This document shows positions 39,739-49,635 of a DNA stretch of 64,000 nucleotides, piece after piece. Position numbers and translations under genes: made by a program. This stretch comes from Methanobrevibacter thaueri (GTDB taxonomy: Archaea > Methanobacteriota > Methanobacteria > Methanobacteriales > Methanobacteriaceae): NCBI RefSeq assembly GCF_015062915.1, contig NZ_SUTJ01000007.1, positions 39,712 to 103,711 of the forward strand, read 5' to 3'. Positions within the stretch are counted from its first letter, which is position 1. Each line of letters starts with the position of its first letter. The notes beneath the pieces were generated by a model. The model saw nothing but the letters and a program-made list of their open reading frames with translations. It made no database searches and was not told where the DNA came from.

Positions 39739-40347
39739 ATGATTTATGCAATTTTGATGGCCGGAGGTAGGGGAACCAGGCTCAAGGTTCCTTGCGAAAA
39801 GCCTCTTTTCAAATTACATGATAAACCTTTAATTAAATTTGTACTTGACAACTTGAAATCATCTAAATTGATTGATGAAATCGTTATTGCAGTCAGTCCC
39901 AACACTCGTGAAACAACCAAATACTTGGAATCCTTAAATGATGATTTTAGGATTCTGGACACATCAGGTGAGGATTACTTAAAAGACTTATCTTACATTT
40001 TAGATCATTTTGAAAGGAAATCCAAAAATGACATTTTGCTTTTTATAAATGCAGATTTGCCTTTCATATCCTCCAAAACCATTGATGATGTTCTTGAATA
40101 CTATCAGAATTCCGATAAGGATGCGTTATCTGTTTTGGTTCCCGTTGAAATATTTGAGGAGTTGGGCCTTGATTATTCATATGATTTTGAGGGCAAGGTC
40201 CCTTCAGGTTTGAATGTATTGAGAAGCGAGAATATCATCCAGGATGAAAACCAGCTGGTCCTTTCCAAAGTCGAATTGGCGTTAAATATTAACACCATTC
40301 CCGATAGCGAAATAGCGGAAAGATTATATTTTGAATATTATGTTTAA
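39739..40347 (+). CDS. cobY: GTP:adenosylcobinamide-phosphate guanylyltransferase
   Basis: 202 residues with the nucleotidyltransferase signature LMAGGRGTRL at the start, then EKPLFKL, ADLPF and VPSGLNVL, as in archaeal CobY. The enzyme activates the corrinoid for lower-ligand attachment, and the corrinoid is used by MtrA and Mmp10. It starts 19 bases after the marker 14 gene. Confidence 0.85.
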   Translation: MIYAILMAGGRGTRLKVPCEKPLFKLHDKPLIKFVLDNLKSSKLIDEIVIAVSPNTRETTKYLESLNDDFRILDTSGEDYLKDLSYILDHFERKSKNDILLFINADLPFISSKTIDDVLEYYQNSDKDALSVLVPVEIFEELGLDYSYDFEGKVPSGLNVLRSENIIQDENQLVLSKVELALNINTIPDSEIAERLYFEYYV

Positions 40348-40402
40348 ATATAATGAAGTTTAATAATTATATAAGTAAAAATTATTTTTATTAGGTGATT
40401 AA

Positions 40403-40672
40403 ATGGAAAATAAACAACAACTTCCTAAAAGAGAAGAAAAATTATGGAGTGAAATTAAAAACTATCAAGTAGCTACCAACAATGCACGTATCCTTGGGGT
40501 ATTGGATGAATTAATCATCAATGAAAAAACAGGTAAGATTGTTGATATTGCTATTAGGATAGAAAGTGATCGTAATATCCATGTAAAAGGCGCTAAAAGA
40601 AACGGTGACTTATTGTTAGTTCCTTTTGCTAAAGTCGAAAAAGTCGGCGAATTCATTATTGTAACTGAATAG
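40403..40672 (+). CDS. PRC-barrel domain protein
   Basis: 89 residues, small soluble beta-barrel protein. NARILGVLDELIINEKTGKIVDIAIRIESD and LLLVPFAKVEKVGEFIIV are typical PRC-barrel strands. Relatives act in RNA processing or photosynthetic centres, and the role of the stand-alone archaeal form is unknown. GGTGAT precedes the ATG. Confidence 0.88.
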   Translation: MENKQQLPKREEKLWSEIKNYQVATNNARILGVLDELIINEKTGKIVDIAIRIESDRNIHVKGAKRNGDLLLVPFAKVEKVGEFIIVTE

Positions 40673-40697
40673 TTTCAGTTATTTTCTTTTTTTTATT
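40662..40697 (+). terminator. Hairpin terminator with the PRC-barrel gene stop codon in its loop
   Basis: TAACTGAA (40662-40669) and TTCAGTTA (40674-40681) form a perfect 8-bp stem with loop TAGT, which contains the TAG stop. A T-run follows to about 40697. Confidence 0.75.
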
Positions 40698-40818
40698 TAT
40701 ATTTTCAATTATTTTTTTTACCGTATTTTTTATACCATGTGTTAAGTATTTATATTTTATAAATCAATAGTTATAATAGTATAAAACAAATTCATATTTA
40801 TTCATAAAGGTGATTATA

Positions 40819-41574
40819 ATGTTGCTTGAAATAGAAAATTTGGCCGTTAATGTGGCTGGAAAAAGAGTTTTAAAAGGAGTAAATCTTTCTATTGATGAAG
40901 GTGAAACTCATGTTCTTTTAGGACCAAACGGTGCTGGTAAAAGTACTTTATTCTTAACTATTTTAGGATTTCCACAATATGAGGTAGTTGAGGGTACTAT
41001 TAAATTTAAAGGTCAAGATATTACAAATTTATCAACTGCCGAAAGAGTGCAGTTAGGTTTAGGTGTAAGTTTCCAAACCCCTCCTGCAATCAGAGGAGTT
41101 TCAGTAAGGGACTTGCTTAAAATAGAATCTCATCAGGATATGGATGAGGAGTTAAATCCAAGAATGAAAGAATTGGCTACACAGCTCAAGTTCAGTGATG
41201 AGTTTTTAGACCGTGATGTTAACTTAGGATTTTCCGGTGGAGAAGTGAAACGTTCAGAGATTTTGCAATTACTCGCTCAAATGCCGGATTTCACAATGTT
41301 TGACGAACCTGATTCTGGTGTGGACATTGAAAATGTAGAGTTATTGGCTTCTGAAATCGGTACATTGTTGGATAAGGATAAACCACAACGTTCCAGAAAA
41401 AGAAGTGGACTATTAATTACTCATTTAGGTTATATTTTAAACTTCGTCAGTGCTGATAAGGCGCATGTTTTGATTGATGGGGCTATTTCCTGTTCAGGAA
41501 ACCCAAGTGAAATTTTAGAAGATATTAGAAAAAATGGTTTTAATGGATGTGTTGAGTGTGCGCAATGTTTATGA
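40819..41574 (+). CDS. sufC: Fe-S cluster assembly ATPase SufC
   Basis: ABC-type ATPase of the SUF scaffold. Walker A is GPNGAGKST, the Q-loop region FQTPPAIRG, the signature LGFSGGEVKRSEI and Walker B FTMFDEPDSGVDIE. 251 residues from the ATG at 40819, which has AGGTGAT upstream. It ends in NGCVECAQCL, and the sufB frame begins within its 3' end. Fe-S supply matters for the heavily cluster-bearing MvhB and many radical SAM enzymes nearby. Confidence 0.93.
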   Translation: MLLEIENLAVNVAGKRVLKGVNLSIDEGETHVLLGPNGAGKSTLFLTILGFPQYEVVEGTIKFKGQDITNLSTAERVQLGLGVSFQTPPAIRGVSVRDLLKIESHQDMDEELNPRMKELATQLKFSDEFLDRDVNLGFSGGEVKRSEILQLLAQMPDFTMFDEPDSGVDIENVELLASEIGTLLDKDKPQRSRKRSGLLITHLGYILNFVSADKAHVLIDGAISCSGNPSEILEDIRKNGFNGCVECAQCL

Positions 41575-42793
41575 AGATGCTGAAAGAGCTAAAGATAAAA
41601 AAGCACCAATTGGTGCAGATGTCACAATAGAAAATTTTACTGATGAAACAGTTAACGCTTTGGACATGATTGATGATTTGGATGACTTAAGCAAATCCAC
41701 CAAAGAGGATCTCTTAAGAGTTGGTGTTGATACTGAGGAAAAAAACAGGTCCGGTTCATTTTTACAGGTTGATCAAAGTAACATTTTTACAAATAACTCA
41801 ATGTCAGATTCCATTGAAGTAATGAACATTGGTGTTGCAATGGACAAATACAGTTGGGTTGAAGACTACTTATGGAATGTGGTAAAGCCTGATGCAGATA
41901 AATACACTGCTAAAACCGCTTTAAGGGAAAAAGAAGATGGCGTTAAAAGCGGTTACTTTGTAAGGTCCTTGCCTGGAACTAAAGAAGTCATGCCTGTACA
42001 AGCATGCATGTTCATCAGTGATGCAGATATCATGCAAACTGCTCACAATGTAATCATTGCTGAGGAAAACTCAGAACTCCACTTGATTACAGGTTGTGCA
42101 ACCGGTTCAGATATCGATTCCGCAATGCATGTGGGAGTATCTGAAATGTATTTGAAACCAGGTTCCAAAATCACATTCACCATGGTCCACAACTGGGCTG
42201 AAGAGGTTGAAGTCCGTCCAAGAACCGGTGTTAATGTAGGAGATAACGCTACATTCATCAATAATTATATTTTAACAAGTCCTGTAAGGACTATCCAATC
42301 TTTCCCAACCGCTTACTGTAACGGTAAAGATTCAAGAGCTATCTTCCAAAGTATTCAGGGAGGTAAAAAGGATTCAATCATTGATGTTGGATCAAGAGTC
42401 TTATTGAATGCTGAAGGTGCTCGTGGAGAGGTCATCTCAAGAGCTGTTGCTCAGGATGAATCTAAGATTTACGCTAGAGGTCATTTGGCAGGTACAGTGC
42501 CTGACGTTAAGGGACATTTGGAATGTCACGGATTGGTATTGTCTGATGACAGTTTCATTTATGCGGTTCCTGAACTTGAAGCAAGTTCTGCAAACCTTGA
42601 AATGTCTCACGAAGCGGCTGTCGGTAAAATTTCAGAAGATGAGATTAACTACTTGACTTCCCGTGGAATTACCGAAGAGGATGCGGAATCCATGATTGTA
42701 AGAGGATTTTTAAACATGGATATTACTGGCCTTCCTGACGAATTGGCTGAGCAAACTCAAAATATGATTGATATGAGTCTTGATGGAATGTAA
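41534..42793 (+). CDS. sufB: Fe-S cluster assembly scaffold SufB/SufD
   Basis: Forms the SUF scaffold with SufC. A long right-handed beta-helix with the family segments VMPVQACMFISDADIMQTAHNVI, LHLITGCATG and GDNATFINNYILTSPVRTIQSFP. Up to 419 residues. The start is uncertain: ATG at 41534 and 41543 and GTG at 41558 all lie inside the sufC end and none has a clear ribosome site, so translational coupling is likely. A single SufB/D-like protein is common in archaea. Confidence 0.88.
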   Translation: MVLMDVLSVRNVYEDAERAKDKKAPIGADVTIENFTDETVNALDMIDDLDDLSKSTKEDLLRVGVDTEEKNRSGSFLQVDQSNIFTNNSMSDSIEVMNIGVAMDKYSWVEDYLWNVVKPDADKYTAKTALREKEDGVKSGYFVRSLPGTKEVMPVQACMFISDADIMQTAHNVIIAEENSELHLITGCATGSDIDSAMHVGVSEMYLKPGSKITFTMVHNWAEEVEVRPRTGVNVGDNATFINNYILTSPVRTIQSFPTAYCNGKDSRAIFQSIQGGKKDSIIDVGSRVLLNAEGARGEVISRAVAQDESKIYARGHLAGTVPDVKGHLECHGLVLSDDSFIYAVPELEASSANLEMSHEAAVGKISEDEINYLTSRGITEEDAESMIVRGFLNMDITGLPDELAEQTQNMIDMSLDGM

Positions 42794-42817
42794 TTCCATC
42801 TAATTTTTCTTTTTTTG
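42782..42817 (+). terminator. Hairpin terminator overlapping the sufB stop codon
   Basis: GATGGAAT (42782-42789) and ATTCCATC (42793-42800) form a perfect 8-bp stem with loop GTA. The TAA stop is at 42791-42793, in the loop and first stem base. A T-run follows. Confidence 0.75.
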
Positions 42818-42883
42818 TCTTTATTTTCTTATTTTTTCCAACTTTGTTTTATAGTATATAAACTTTTTGACTTTAATTTCCAA

Positions 42884-42898
42884 GTAACCTTTATATTA
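42884..42898 (+). promoter_or_regulatory. mvh operon promoter (BRE plus TATA box)
   Basis: GTAACC followed by TTTATATTA (42890-42898), 200 bases before the mvhD start. It matches the mcr promoter in 14 of 15 positions. Transcription would start near 42918-42924. Confidence 0.6.
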
Positions 42899-42922
42899 AT
42901 TATTAATTAAATATATTAATCA

Positions 42923-43066
42923 GTACTTAATGTAATGCTGAGCTAGCTCATTATGTACATAAAATTGTGATTTTAAGGAGTGCCTAAACATGTATTCCTT
43001 AAAAAGAGATTTTAAAATTTTTTAAAAAAGTTTAAAATTGTCTTAGAAAGACGCAAGTTTTTCTAA
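42923..43066 (+). promoter_or_regulatory. Structured mvh 5' leader with three stem-loops, one capped by GCAA
   Basis: Stem 1: GTACTTAATG (42923-42932) with CATTATGTAC (42949-42958), one mismatch, enclosing the palindrome GAGCTAGCTC (42940-42949). Stem 2: TTTTAAGGAGTGC (42971-42983) with GTATTCCTTAAAA (42992-43004), 13 bp including two G-T pairs. Stem 3: TTAGAAAGAC (43043-43052) with GTTTTTCTAA (43057-43066), 10 bp including one G-T pair, with a GCAA (GNRA) tetraloop. The mvhD ribosome site GAGGAGGAG follows after 43081. No known RNA family recognised. Confidence 0.55.
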
Positions 43067-43097
43067 AGAAAAAATATTATAGAGGAGGAGAAACTCT

Positions 43098-43523
43098 ATG
43101 GCTGATGATGTAAAAATTGTAATGTTTTGTTGCAACTGGTGTTCCTATGGAGGAGCAGACACAGCTGGTACTGCACGTATGCAATACCCACCGAATATTA
43201 GAGTTATTCGTGTAATGTGTTCCGGAAGAATTGACCCACAATTTGTTTTAAAAGCGTTCCAAGAAGGAGCTGACGGTGTATTCGTAGCTGGATGTCACAT
43301 GGGTGACTGCCACTATGATGCAGGTAACTACAAATTAGATCGTAGAATGAGATTAATCTACAAATTAGTAGAAGACATGGGAATTGGAAAAGAAAGAGTT
43401 CACCACGACTGGATTTCTGCATCCGAAGGTGAAAAATTCTCTTCATCTGTTAAAATGATGGTTAACAGAATCAAAGACTTAGGTCCAGCTCCATTGAAAC
43501 AACAATTAGATGCTGAAAGATAG
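43098..43523 (+). CDS. mvhD: F420-non-reducing hydrogenase/heterodisulfide reductase linker, iron-sulfur subunit D
   Basis: 141 residues with a [2Fe-2S] cluster bound by cysteines in [21 protein letters not shown] and GCHMGDCHY. MvhD connects the Mvh hydrogenase to heterodisulfide reductase for electron bifurcation. First gene of mvhDGAB, with a strong GAGGAGGAG site before the ATG. Confidence 0.96.
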   Translation: MADDVKIVMFCCNWCSYGGADTAGTARMQYPPNIRVIRVMCSGRIDPQFVLKAFQEGADGVFVAGCHMGDCHYDAGNYKLDRRMRLIYKLVEDMGIGKERVHHDWISASEGEKFSSSVKMMVNRIKDLGPAPLKQQLDAER

Positions 43524-43538
43524 ATTGGAGGAATGAAT

Positions 43539-44465
<927 letters not shown>

Positions 44466-44466
44466 A

Positions 44467-45894
44467 ATGGTTAAGCTTACTATGGAGCCTGTCACTCGTA
44501 TTGAAGGACACGCAAAAATCACCGTGCATCTTGACGATGCAGGAAATGTAGAAGAAACAAGATTACACGTTATGGAATTCAGAGGATTCGAAAAATTCTT
44601 AACAGGTCGTCCTGTAGAAGAATTAGCAAGAATCGTACCTAGGATTTGTGGTATTTGTGATGTACAACACCACTTAGCAGCTGCAAAAGCAGTTGACCAA
44701 ATTTTCGGTTTCGATGACTATGAAATCTTACCTGCTGCATACAGAATGAGAGAAATTATGAACTGGGGATCTTACATGCACTCCCACGCTCTTCACTTCT
44801 ACTTCTTAGCAGCACCAGATTTAATCATTCCTAACGGAACCAGAAAAACTAGAAATGTTTTCCAAGTTATTAAAGACATGCCTGAAGTTGCACTTCAAGC
44901 TATTAACATCAGAAGAAACGGTTTAGAAATGGTTAGAAAAATAGGCGGTCGTCCTATTCACCCTACCTCATCCACCCCTGGTGGTATCTCAACCGAATTA
45001 GACGCTGATACTCAAAAAGACTTACTTGAAAGAGCTAAACAAAACGTTGAATTAGCACAAGCTACTTTAGACTTAGCTATTCCAGTATTTGAAGAAAACA
45101 TTGACTTAATCTCTTCATTAGGTAACTTCGGTGACACCAGACACTGTGGTACTGTAAAACCTGACGGAACCTGGGATGTATACAACGGTAACATCAGATT
45201 CAGAGACAAAGACGGTAGTGACATGTTCGAATACAGAAACGAAGAGTACACCGACTATGTTGCTGAACACGTAAAACCTTACTCCTGGTTAAAATTCCCA
45301 TACATTAAAGAAATGGGATACCCAGAAGGTATCTACAGAGTAGCACCATTATCAAGGATCAATGTCTGTGACCAAATGCCTAAAGAAGCACCTCTCGCAC
45401 AAGAAGCTCTTAAAGCTTTCCGTGACGCTTTCGGATATGCTCAAGCACCATTATTATTCAACTATGCTAGACTCATCGAATTATTAGCATCCGCTGAATG
45501 TGCTGCTGCAGCATTAGAAGAAGATTTATCCGGTAAAAAATTCCCTGATGAATTAGAAAGAACCGAAGGTAAAGGTGTAGGTATTGTTGAAGCTCCTCGT
45601 GGTACTTTAATCCACCATTACGAATCCGATGAAAACGGATTATGTAATTACGCTAACATTGTTGTAGCTACTATCCAAAACAACCCTGCTATGGAAATGG
45701 GTATTCACCAAGTAGCTAAAGATTACATCAAACCTGGTGTAGAAGTAGACGACAGCATTTTCAACTTAATGGAAATGGTTATCAGAGCTTACGACCCATG
45801 TTTATCTTGTGCTACCCACTCAATGGATAGCCAAATGAGATTAGCTGAAGTAGATATCGTAGACAGTGAAGGAAACCTCATTAAAAAATTCTAA
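44467..45894 (+). CDS. mvhA: F420-non-reducing hydrogenase large subunit
   Basis: 475 residues, holding the NiFe site. The nickel cysteines are in [11 protein letters not shown] (about residue 61) and the C-terminal DPCLSCATH. The 23 residues after that histidine ([12 protein letters not shown] and on) are the tail removed by a maturation protease. Mvh uses H2 to reduce the HdrABC complex. GGAGG precedes the ATG. Confidence 0.97.
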   Translation: MVKLTMEPVTRIEGHAKITVHLDDAGNVEETRLHVMEFRGFEKFLTGRPVEELARIVPRICGICDVQHHLAAAKAVDQIFGFDDYEILPAAYRMREIMNWGSYMHSHALHFYFLAAPDLIIPNGTRKTRNVFQVIKDMPEVALQAINIRRNGLEMVRKIGGRPIHPTSSTPGGISTELDADTQKDLLERAKQNVELAQATLDLAIPVFEENIDLISSLGNFGDTRHCGTVKPDGTWDVYNGNIRFRDKDGSDMFEYRNEEYTDYVAEHVKPYSWLKFPYIKEMGYPEGIYRVAPLSRINVCDQMPKEAPLAQEALKAFRDAFGYAQAPLLFNYARLIELLASAECAAAALEEDLSGKKFPDELERTEGKGVGIVEAPRGTLIHHYESDENGLCNYANIVVATIQNNPAMEMGIHQVAKDYIKPGVEVDDSIFNLMEMVIRAYDPCLSCATHSMDSQMRLAEVDIVDSEGNLIKKF

Positions 45895-45913
45895 ATTTAA
45901 GGGGGTTTTATAG

Positions 45914-47149
45914 ATGATTGTATTTAACGAAGATGGCTGTATTAAATGTGGAGCATGTGAAGGTGCATGCCCTACCTCAGCTATTGATGTAACACCTAGC
46001 TCTATTATTCACTGTGACACTTGTGGTGGAGAACCAAAATGTGCAGACGCTTGTCCTAATGGAGCATTAAAAGTTGAAATGTACGAAATTGCTGAAGGTA
46101 TTGAACAAGCAAGATTAGTATTCAACTCAGTCTTTTGTGACTCCTGTGGTAAATGTGCTGAAGTTTGCCCACAAGAAACTATTGAAGTCACTGGTGCTAA
46201 ATTAAAAGAAGTTGAAGGTTTCTGTGTAATGTGTCAAAAATGTGTTGACATTTGCCCAGTAGATGTAATCGGTATTCCTGGTGTAAAAGAACCTAAAGAA
46301 GTTGAAATTGATTTAGCTGGTAAAGGTCCTGTTTACATCGTTGATTGTGTTGGATGTGGAACTTGTGTAGATCCTTGTCCTGTAAATGCAATTACCCTTG
46401 AAGAAGTAGGAAGCCCTATTACTGTCAACGACGATTGTATCAGATGTGGTTTATGTTCACAAACCTGTCCTTGGAATGCAATTTACATTTCAGAAAAAGT
46501 ACCTATCAAACGTACTAAAGAAATTGAATCATTCACTTTCGATTCTGCAAAATGTATCGGTTGTAACACTTGTGTAGAAGCATGTCCTGGAGATTTCATT
46601 GCTGCTAACAGTGCAAGCTTAACCGTTGCAATTCCTAGCGTTTGTGCTGCATGTGGTTTATGTGTAAAACTTTGTCCTGTTGACGCATTAGACATTAATG
46701 TTGAATGGGGTGAAGGAGCTCCTGTTGATGCTGAAGGTATCGGTAGAGATGCAGAAAAATGTGATTTCATTGGTGCATGTGCTAACAAATGTCCTACTGA
46801 AGCAATTCGTGTAGTTACCAAAACTGGTATGTTATGCCCTGCTTTAGAAGAAACTGATGCAGAACCATCATTTAACAGCTGTATCAGATGTGGTGCTTGT
46901 GCTACTGTATGTTCTAACGGCGCTTTATCCGTTGGTTCTATCGAATTAGAAGTCGGCGAAGAAACATTAACAAGAGACAGGATACAATTCAACCCATCCA
47001 AATGTGATGCATGTGGTGACTGTATCGAAGCATGTCCATACGATATGTTACACAAATCAGATAATCCTAAATTACCAATTGCAGGATTCTGTACCTTATG
47101 TGGTCAATGTATGGAAGCTTGTCCAGAAGACGCTTTATGTTATAAATAG
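45914..47149 (+). CDS. mvhB: Polyferredoxin
   Basis: 411 residues made of six tandem two-cluster ferredoxin units, so about twelve [4Fe-4S] clusters. Eleven CxxCxxCxxxC-type motifs are regular. The second has a longer first spacing (CDTCGGEPKCADACP), the ninth is irregular (CDFIGACANKCP) and the tenth ends in Ser-Asn rather than Pro (CATVCSNG). Thought to be an electron wire or reservoir linked to Mvh. Last gene of the operon, with a terminator over its stop codon. Confidence 0.97.
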   Translation: MIVFNEDGCIKCGACEGACPTSAIDVTPSSIIHCDTCGGEPKCADACPNGALKVEMYEIAEGIEQARLVFNSVFCDSCGKCAEVCPQETIEVTGAKLKEVEGFCVMCQKCVDICPVDVIGIPGVKEPKEVEIDLAGKGPVYIVDCVGCGTCVDPCPVNAITLEEVGSPITVNDDCIRCGLCSQTCPWNAIYISEKVPIKRTKEIESFTFDSAKCIGCNTCVEACPGDFIAANSASLTVAIPSVCAACGLCVKLCPVDALDINVEWGEGAPVDAEGIGRDAEKCDFIGACANKCPTEAIRVVTKTGMLCPALEETDAEPSFNSCIRCGACATVCSNGALSVGSIELEVGEETLTRDRIQFNPSKCDACGDCIEACPYDMLHKSDNPKLPIAGFCTLCGQCMEACPEDALCYK

Positions 47150-47184
47150 GTGGAAACACACACCTATTTTTTCTTATTTTTTTT
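47144..47184 (+). terminator. Hairpin terminator containing the mvhB stop codon
   Basis: AAATAGGTG (47144-47152) and CACCTATTT (47161-47169) form a perfect 9-bp stem with an eight-base loop. The TAG stop (47147-47149) is in the 5' arm. Six T, then a T-rich tract, follow. Confidence 0.8.
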
Positions 47185-47193
47185 AAAAATTAG

Positions 47194-48450
47194 TTATAAT
47201 TTATCCATTACTATTTTACCGTTGACTATTGTCATTACTGGTAATCCTTGATATTCCCATCCGTCAAATGGTGAATATTCTGCTTTTGTTTTGAATTCAT
47301 CAATATTGAATTTTCCTTCTTGTTTCAAGTCAATCACGGTAAGGTCAGCATCTTTTCCGACTGCTATTTCGCCCTTATTTTTTAGTTCATAAACTTTTGC
47401 GGCATTTTGGCTGAATATCTTAGGTATGATTTTCAAATCGATGTTTCCCTTATTGACTTCTGTTAAAAGCAGTGGCACTACTGTTTCAAGGTTTGGTATT
47501 CCAGGTGATGATACCCAGGTTCCTTTTGTCTTGTCTTCAAGGGTGTGCGGTGCATGGTCTGTTCCGATTATAGATTCTTCATCCAAATCACTTATCCTCA
47601 CTGAATCCTGTTTTTGTCTTAGTGGAGGATTGGTTTTTATAAATGTTTCATATATATTGTATGATGAATTGTCCATTAACAAGTGATGAGGTGTAAATTC
47701 CCAGCTTACAGGCATGCTTTTACTTGCACTTTTTGCCATACTCAATGATTTCCTTGAGCTTAAATGGCAGATATGCAATCGTAATTGATTTGCCCTTGCA
47801 AGGTCTATTGCCTGCCTGACAGATTCATCCTCTGATTCAACAGGTCTGGCATAGGTATAGTCAATTGCCTCATTTTCAGCTTTTTCCTTCAGTCTTCCTG
47901 TCTCCCTTTCAACAATTGACTTTTTCTCACAGTGAGTGGCGACCAATCCGTTATAATCGGTTCTTTGTTTTAAAAGGGACAAATCATGGAATATTTTCTC
48001 CAGGCTTTCATCGCTTTCCAAGTCCATGAAGACCTTAAATGCGATTGGATTCAGTTCCATCATCCTTTCCATTTCATCTAGGGTGTTCGGACCTGCCTGA
48101 AGTTCAAAGTTAACCACGGATTTTCTTTCGGCTATTTGGATTTTTTCCTTAAGGGCCTTATATGTATTTGTCTTTGGAAGTGTGTTTGGCATGTCTATTA
48201 CTGTTGTAAATCCGCCGTTTGCAGCTGCCATGCTTCCTGTTTTGAAATCTTCCTTTTGGGTTAATCCAGGATCTCTGAAATGTATATGTGGGTCAATGAA
48301 GCCTGGAAGCACATAATTATTTTTCATGTCAATTGTTTTTGATGCCTTCAATGGTGCTTTTGAAATGTCAGTAATCTTGCCGTCATCAATCTTGATGTAA
48401 TGTTCTCCAGTCCTGTCAACCAATTTACAATTCTTCAAAACTAAATCCAT
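47194..48450 (-). CDS. pyrC: Dihydroorotase
   Basis: 418 residues, amidohydrolase family, class I. It cyclises carbamoyl-aspartate in pyrimidine synthesis. The metal motif is DPHIHFRDPG (about residue 53), with TGSMAAANGGFTTVIDMPNT, HICHLSS and GTDHAPHT further on. Alone on the minus strand, convergent with mvh. pyrD and pyrK are at the start of the window, about 46 kb away. Confidence 0.92.
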   Translation of the reverse strand: MDLVLKNCKLVDRTGEHYIKIDDGKITDISKAPLKASKTIDMKNNYVLPGFIDPHIHFRDPGLTQKEDFKTGSMAAANGGFTTVIDMPNTLPKTNTYKALKEKIQIAERKSVVNFELQAGPNTLDEMERMMELNPIAFKVFMDLESDESLEKIFHDLSLLKQRTDYNGLVATHCEKKSIVERETGRLKEKAENEAIDYTYARPVESEDESVRQAIDLARANQLRLHICHLSSRKSLSMAKSASKSMPVSWEFTPHHLLMDNSSYNIYETFIKTNPPLRQKQDSVRISDLDEESIIGTDHAPHTLEDKTKGTWVSSPGIPNLETVVPLLLTEVNKGNIDLKIIPKIFSQNAAKVYELKNKGEIAVGKDADLTVIDLKQEGKFNIDEFKTKAEYSPFDGWEYQGLPVMTIVNGKIVMDKL

Positions 48451-48540
48451 GATTAATCTCCTAATTATGTTGATAAGATATTTGTCATTTCATATTTTTA
48501 AATCATAACTTTTTTTTAATTTGAAAACATAGTTTTTATT

Positions 48541-49635
48541 ATGTCTAAAGTTTCCGATATTCTTAAAAGGGATATGAAATTGTTTTACGAGGATTATGAT
48601 ACCGAGGCCAATCTTTCCGACACCACCTCAGATACGGTTCTGGTGTCAGATTTCACAGAGTACAATCCTTTGCACAATGGCCATTATCATTGCATGAAAA
48701 CAGCAAGGGACATGTTTCCCGACTCATTGTTTGTAGCTATTGTGCCGGGACTTTTCGAGAGAAGCGGAAGGGGAATCCCATATATACTTCCACGTGAAAT
48801 CAGGGCCGAAATAGCCGTTGACGTCGGAGCGGACATTGTTGTTGAAGGTCCGCCAATGGGAATAATGGGTTCCGGACAGTACTCCCTGTGCCTCTGCAAG
48901 ACATTCCAGGCACTCAACACTGACTATATTCCGAGGGGATACAAGCCTGTAGAAGGAATTGATGAAATATTGAAAAGAATAAACATGGGCCATCACGTCG
49001 CCTCAAAACCCTACAAGATCCAGGACAAGACAACACATGAAACCCTTTTGAAAGGAAAACTTGAAGAGGATAACTATGTAATAACCTCTTTTGCAAACTC
49101 CCTAAGCAAGATAGGCTTTGACTACACTGGCAAGTTCATTTTTGTTGAAAGGATAGAGGGCGTCAGCGGAACACTGATTCGTGAAAGCATCCAGAAGGAC
49201 AATTTCGACAGGGTCACCGGAATGATGCCTGAAAAAACAATTGAAGTGCTTAAAAGGGAAATTACCAACGATTCAATCATCTATGGAATACGCGATGAGG
49301 AATCAATATTGGCCACTGCAAATGACTACTCCATGGAAAAGCTGTCAGCATTGAACCTTTTCAACGATAAATTGGCCAAAAGCATTGTTGACAACAGACC
49401 ATTTGATGACTTGAAGTCACTGGAGGAGTCAATATTGCCGGGATTTTCATCACATTTCCGTCAAAGGGTATTGAGCATTCTTGAAAATCCGATTCCAAAA
49501 GAAGTAATTTCCGAATACATTGACAAGTATCCGTCAAATATCAGGGTGTTGGCATATAAAAATAAGGAAAGTTTAGAAAAATTTAAAGAAAAAATAAATA
49601 ATAAAAATGTTTTAAACTTGCGGTTGAGGAGTTAA
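48541..49635 (+). CDS. HIGH-superfamily nucleotidyltransferase resembling tRNA-Met cytidine acetate ligase (TmcAL)
   Basis: 364 residues. DFTEYNPLHNGHYHCMKTA near residue 45 is a HxGH nucleotide-binding motif in the context found in TmcAL/DUF795 proteins (EYNPFHNGH). FVERIEGVSGTLIRESI resembles the second adenylate motif. The C-terminal helical part (HFRQRVLSILENPIP, SNIRVLAYKNKE) also fits. TmcAL makes N4-acetylcytidine at tRNA position 34 in bacteria; whether the archaeal relative does so is unknown. It overlaps the convergent B-box gene by 24 bases. Confidence 0.65.
   Translation: MSKVSDILKRDMKLFYEDYDTEANLSDTTSDTVLVSDFTEYNPLHNGHYHCMKTARDMFPDSLFVAIVPGLFERSGRGIPYILPREIRAEIAVDVGADIVVEGPPMGIMGSGQYSLCLCKTFQALNTDYIPRGYKPVEGIDEILKRINMGHHVASKPYKIQDKTTHETLLKGKLEEDNYVITSFANSLSKIGFDYTGKFIFVERIEGVSGTLIRESIQKDNFDRVTGMMPEKTIEVLKREITNDSIIYGIRDEESILATANDYSMEKLSALNLFNDKLAKSIVDNRPFDDLKSLEESILPGFSSHFRQRVLSILENPIPKEVISEYIDKYPSNIRVLAYKNKESLEKFKEKINNKNVLNLRLRS

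Noticed and set aside
42940..42949. GAGCTAGCTC as an isolated operator in the mvh leader
   Set aside because: It lies downstream of the predicted transcription start inside a larger stem, so it is more simply part of the RNA structure; operator use cannot be excluded.
46483..47055. 190-codon minus-strand frame inside mvhB
   Set aside because: It is the antisense of repeated cysteine codons in the polyferredoxin. The Cys-rich repeats keep the opposite frame free of stops. No start signal or family match.
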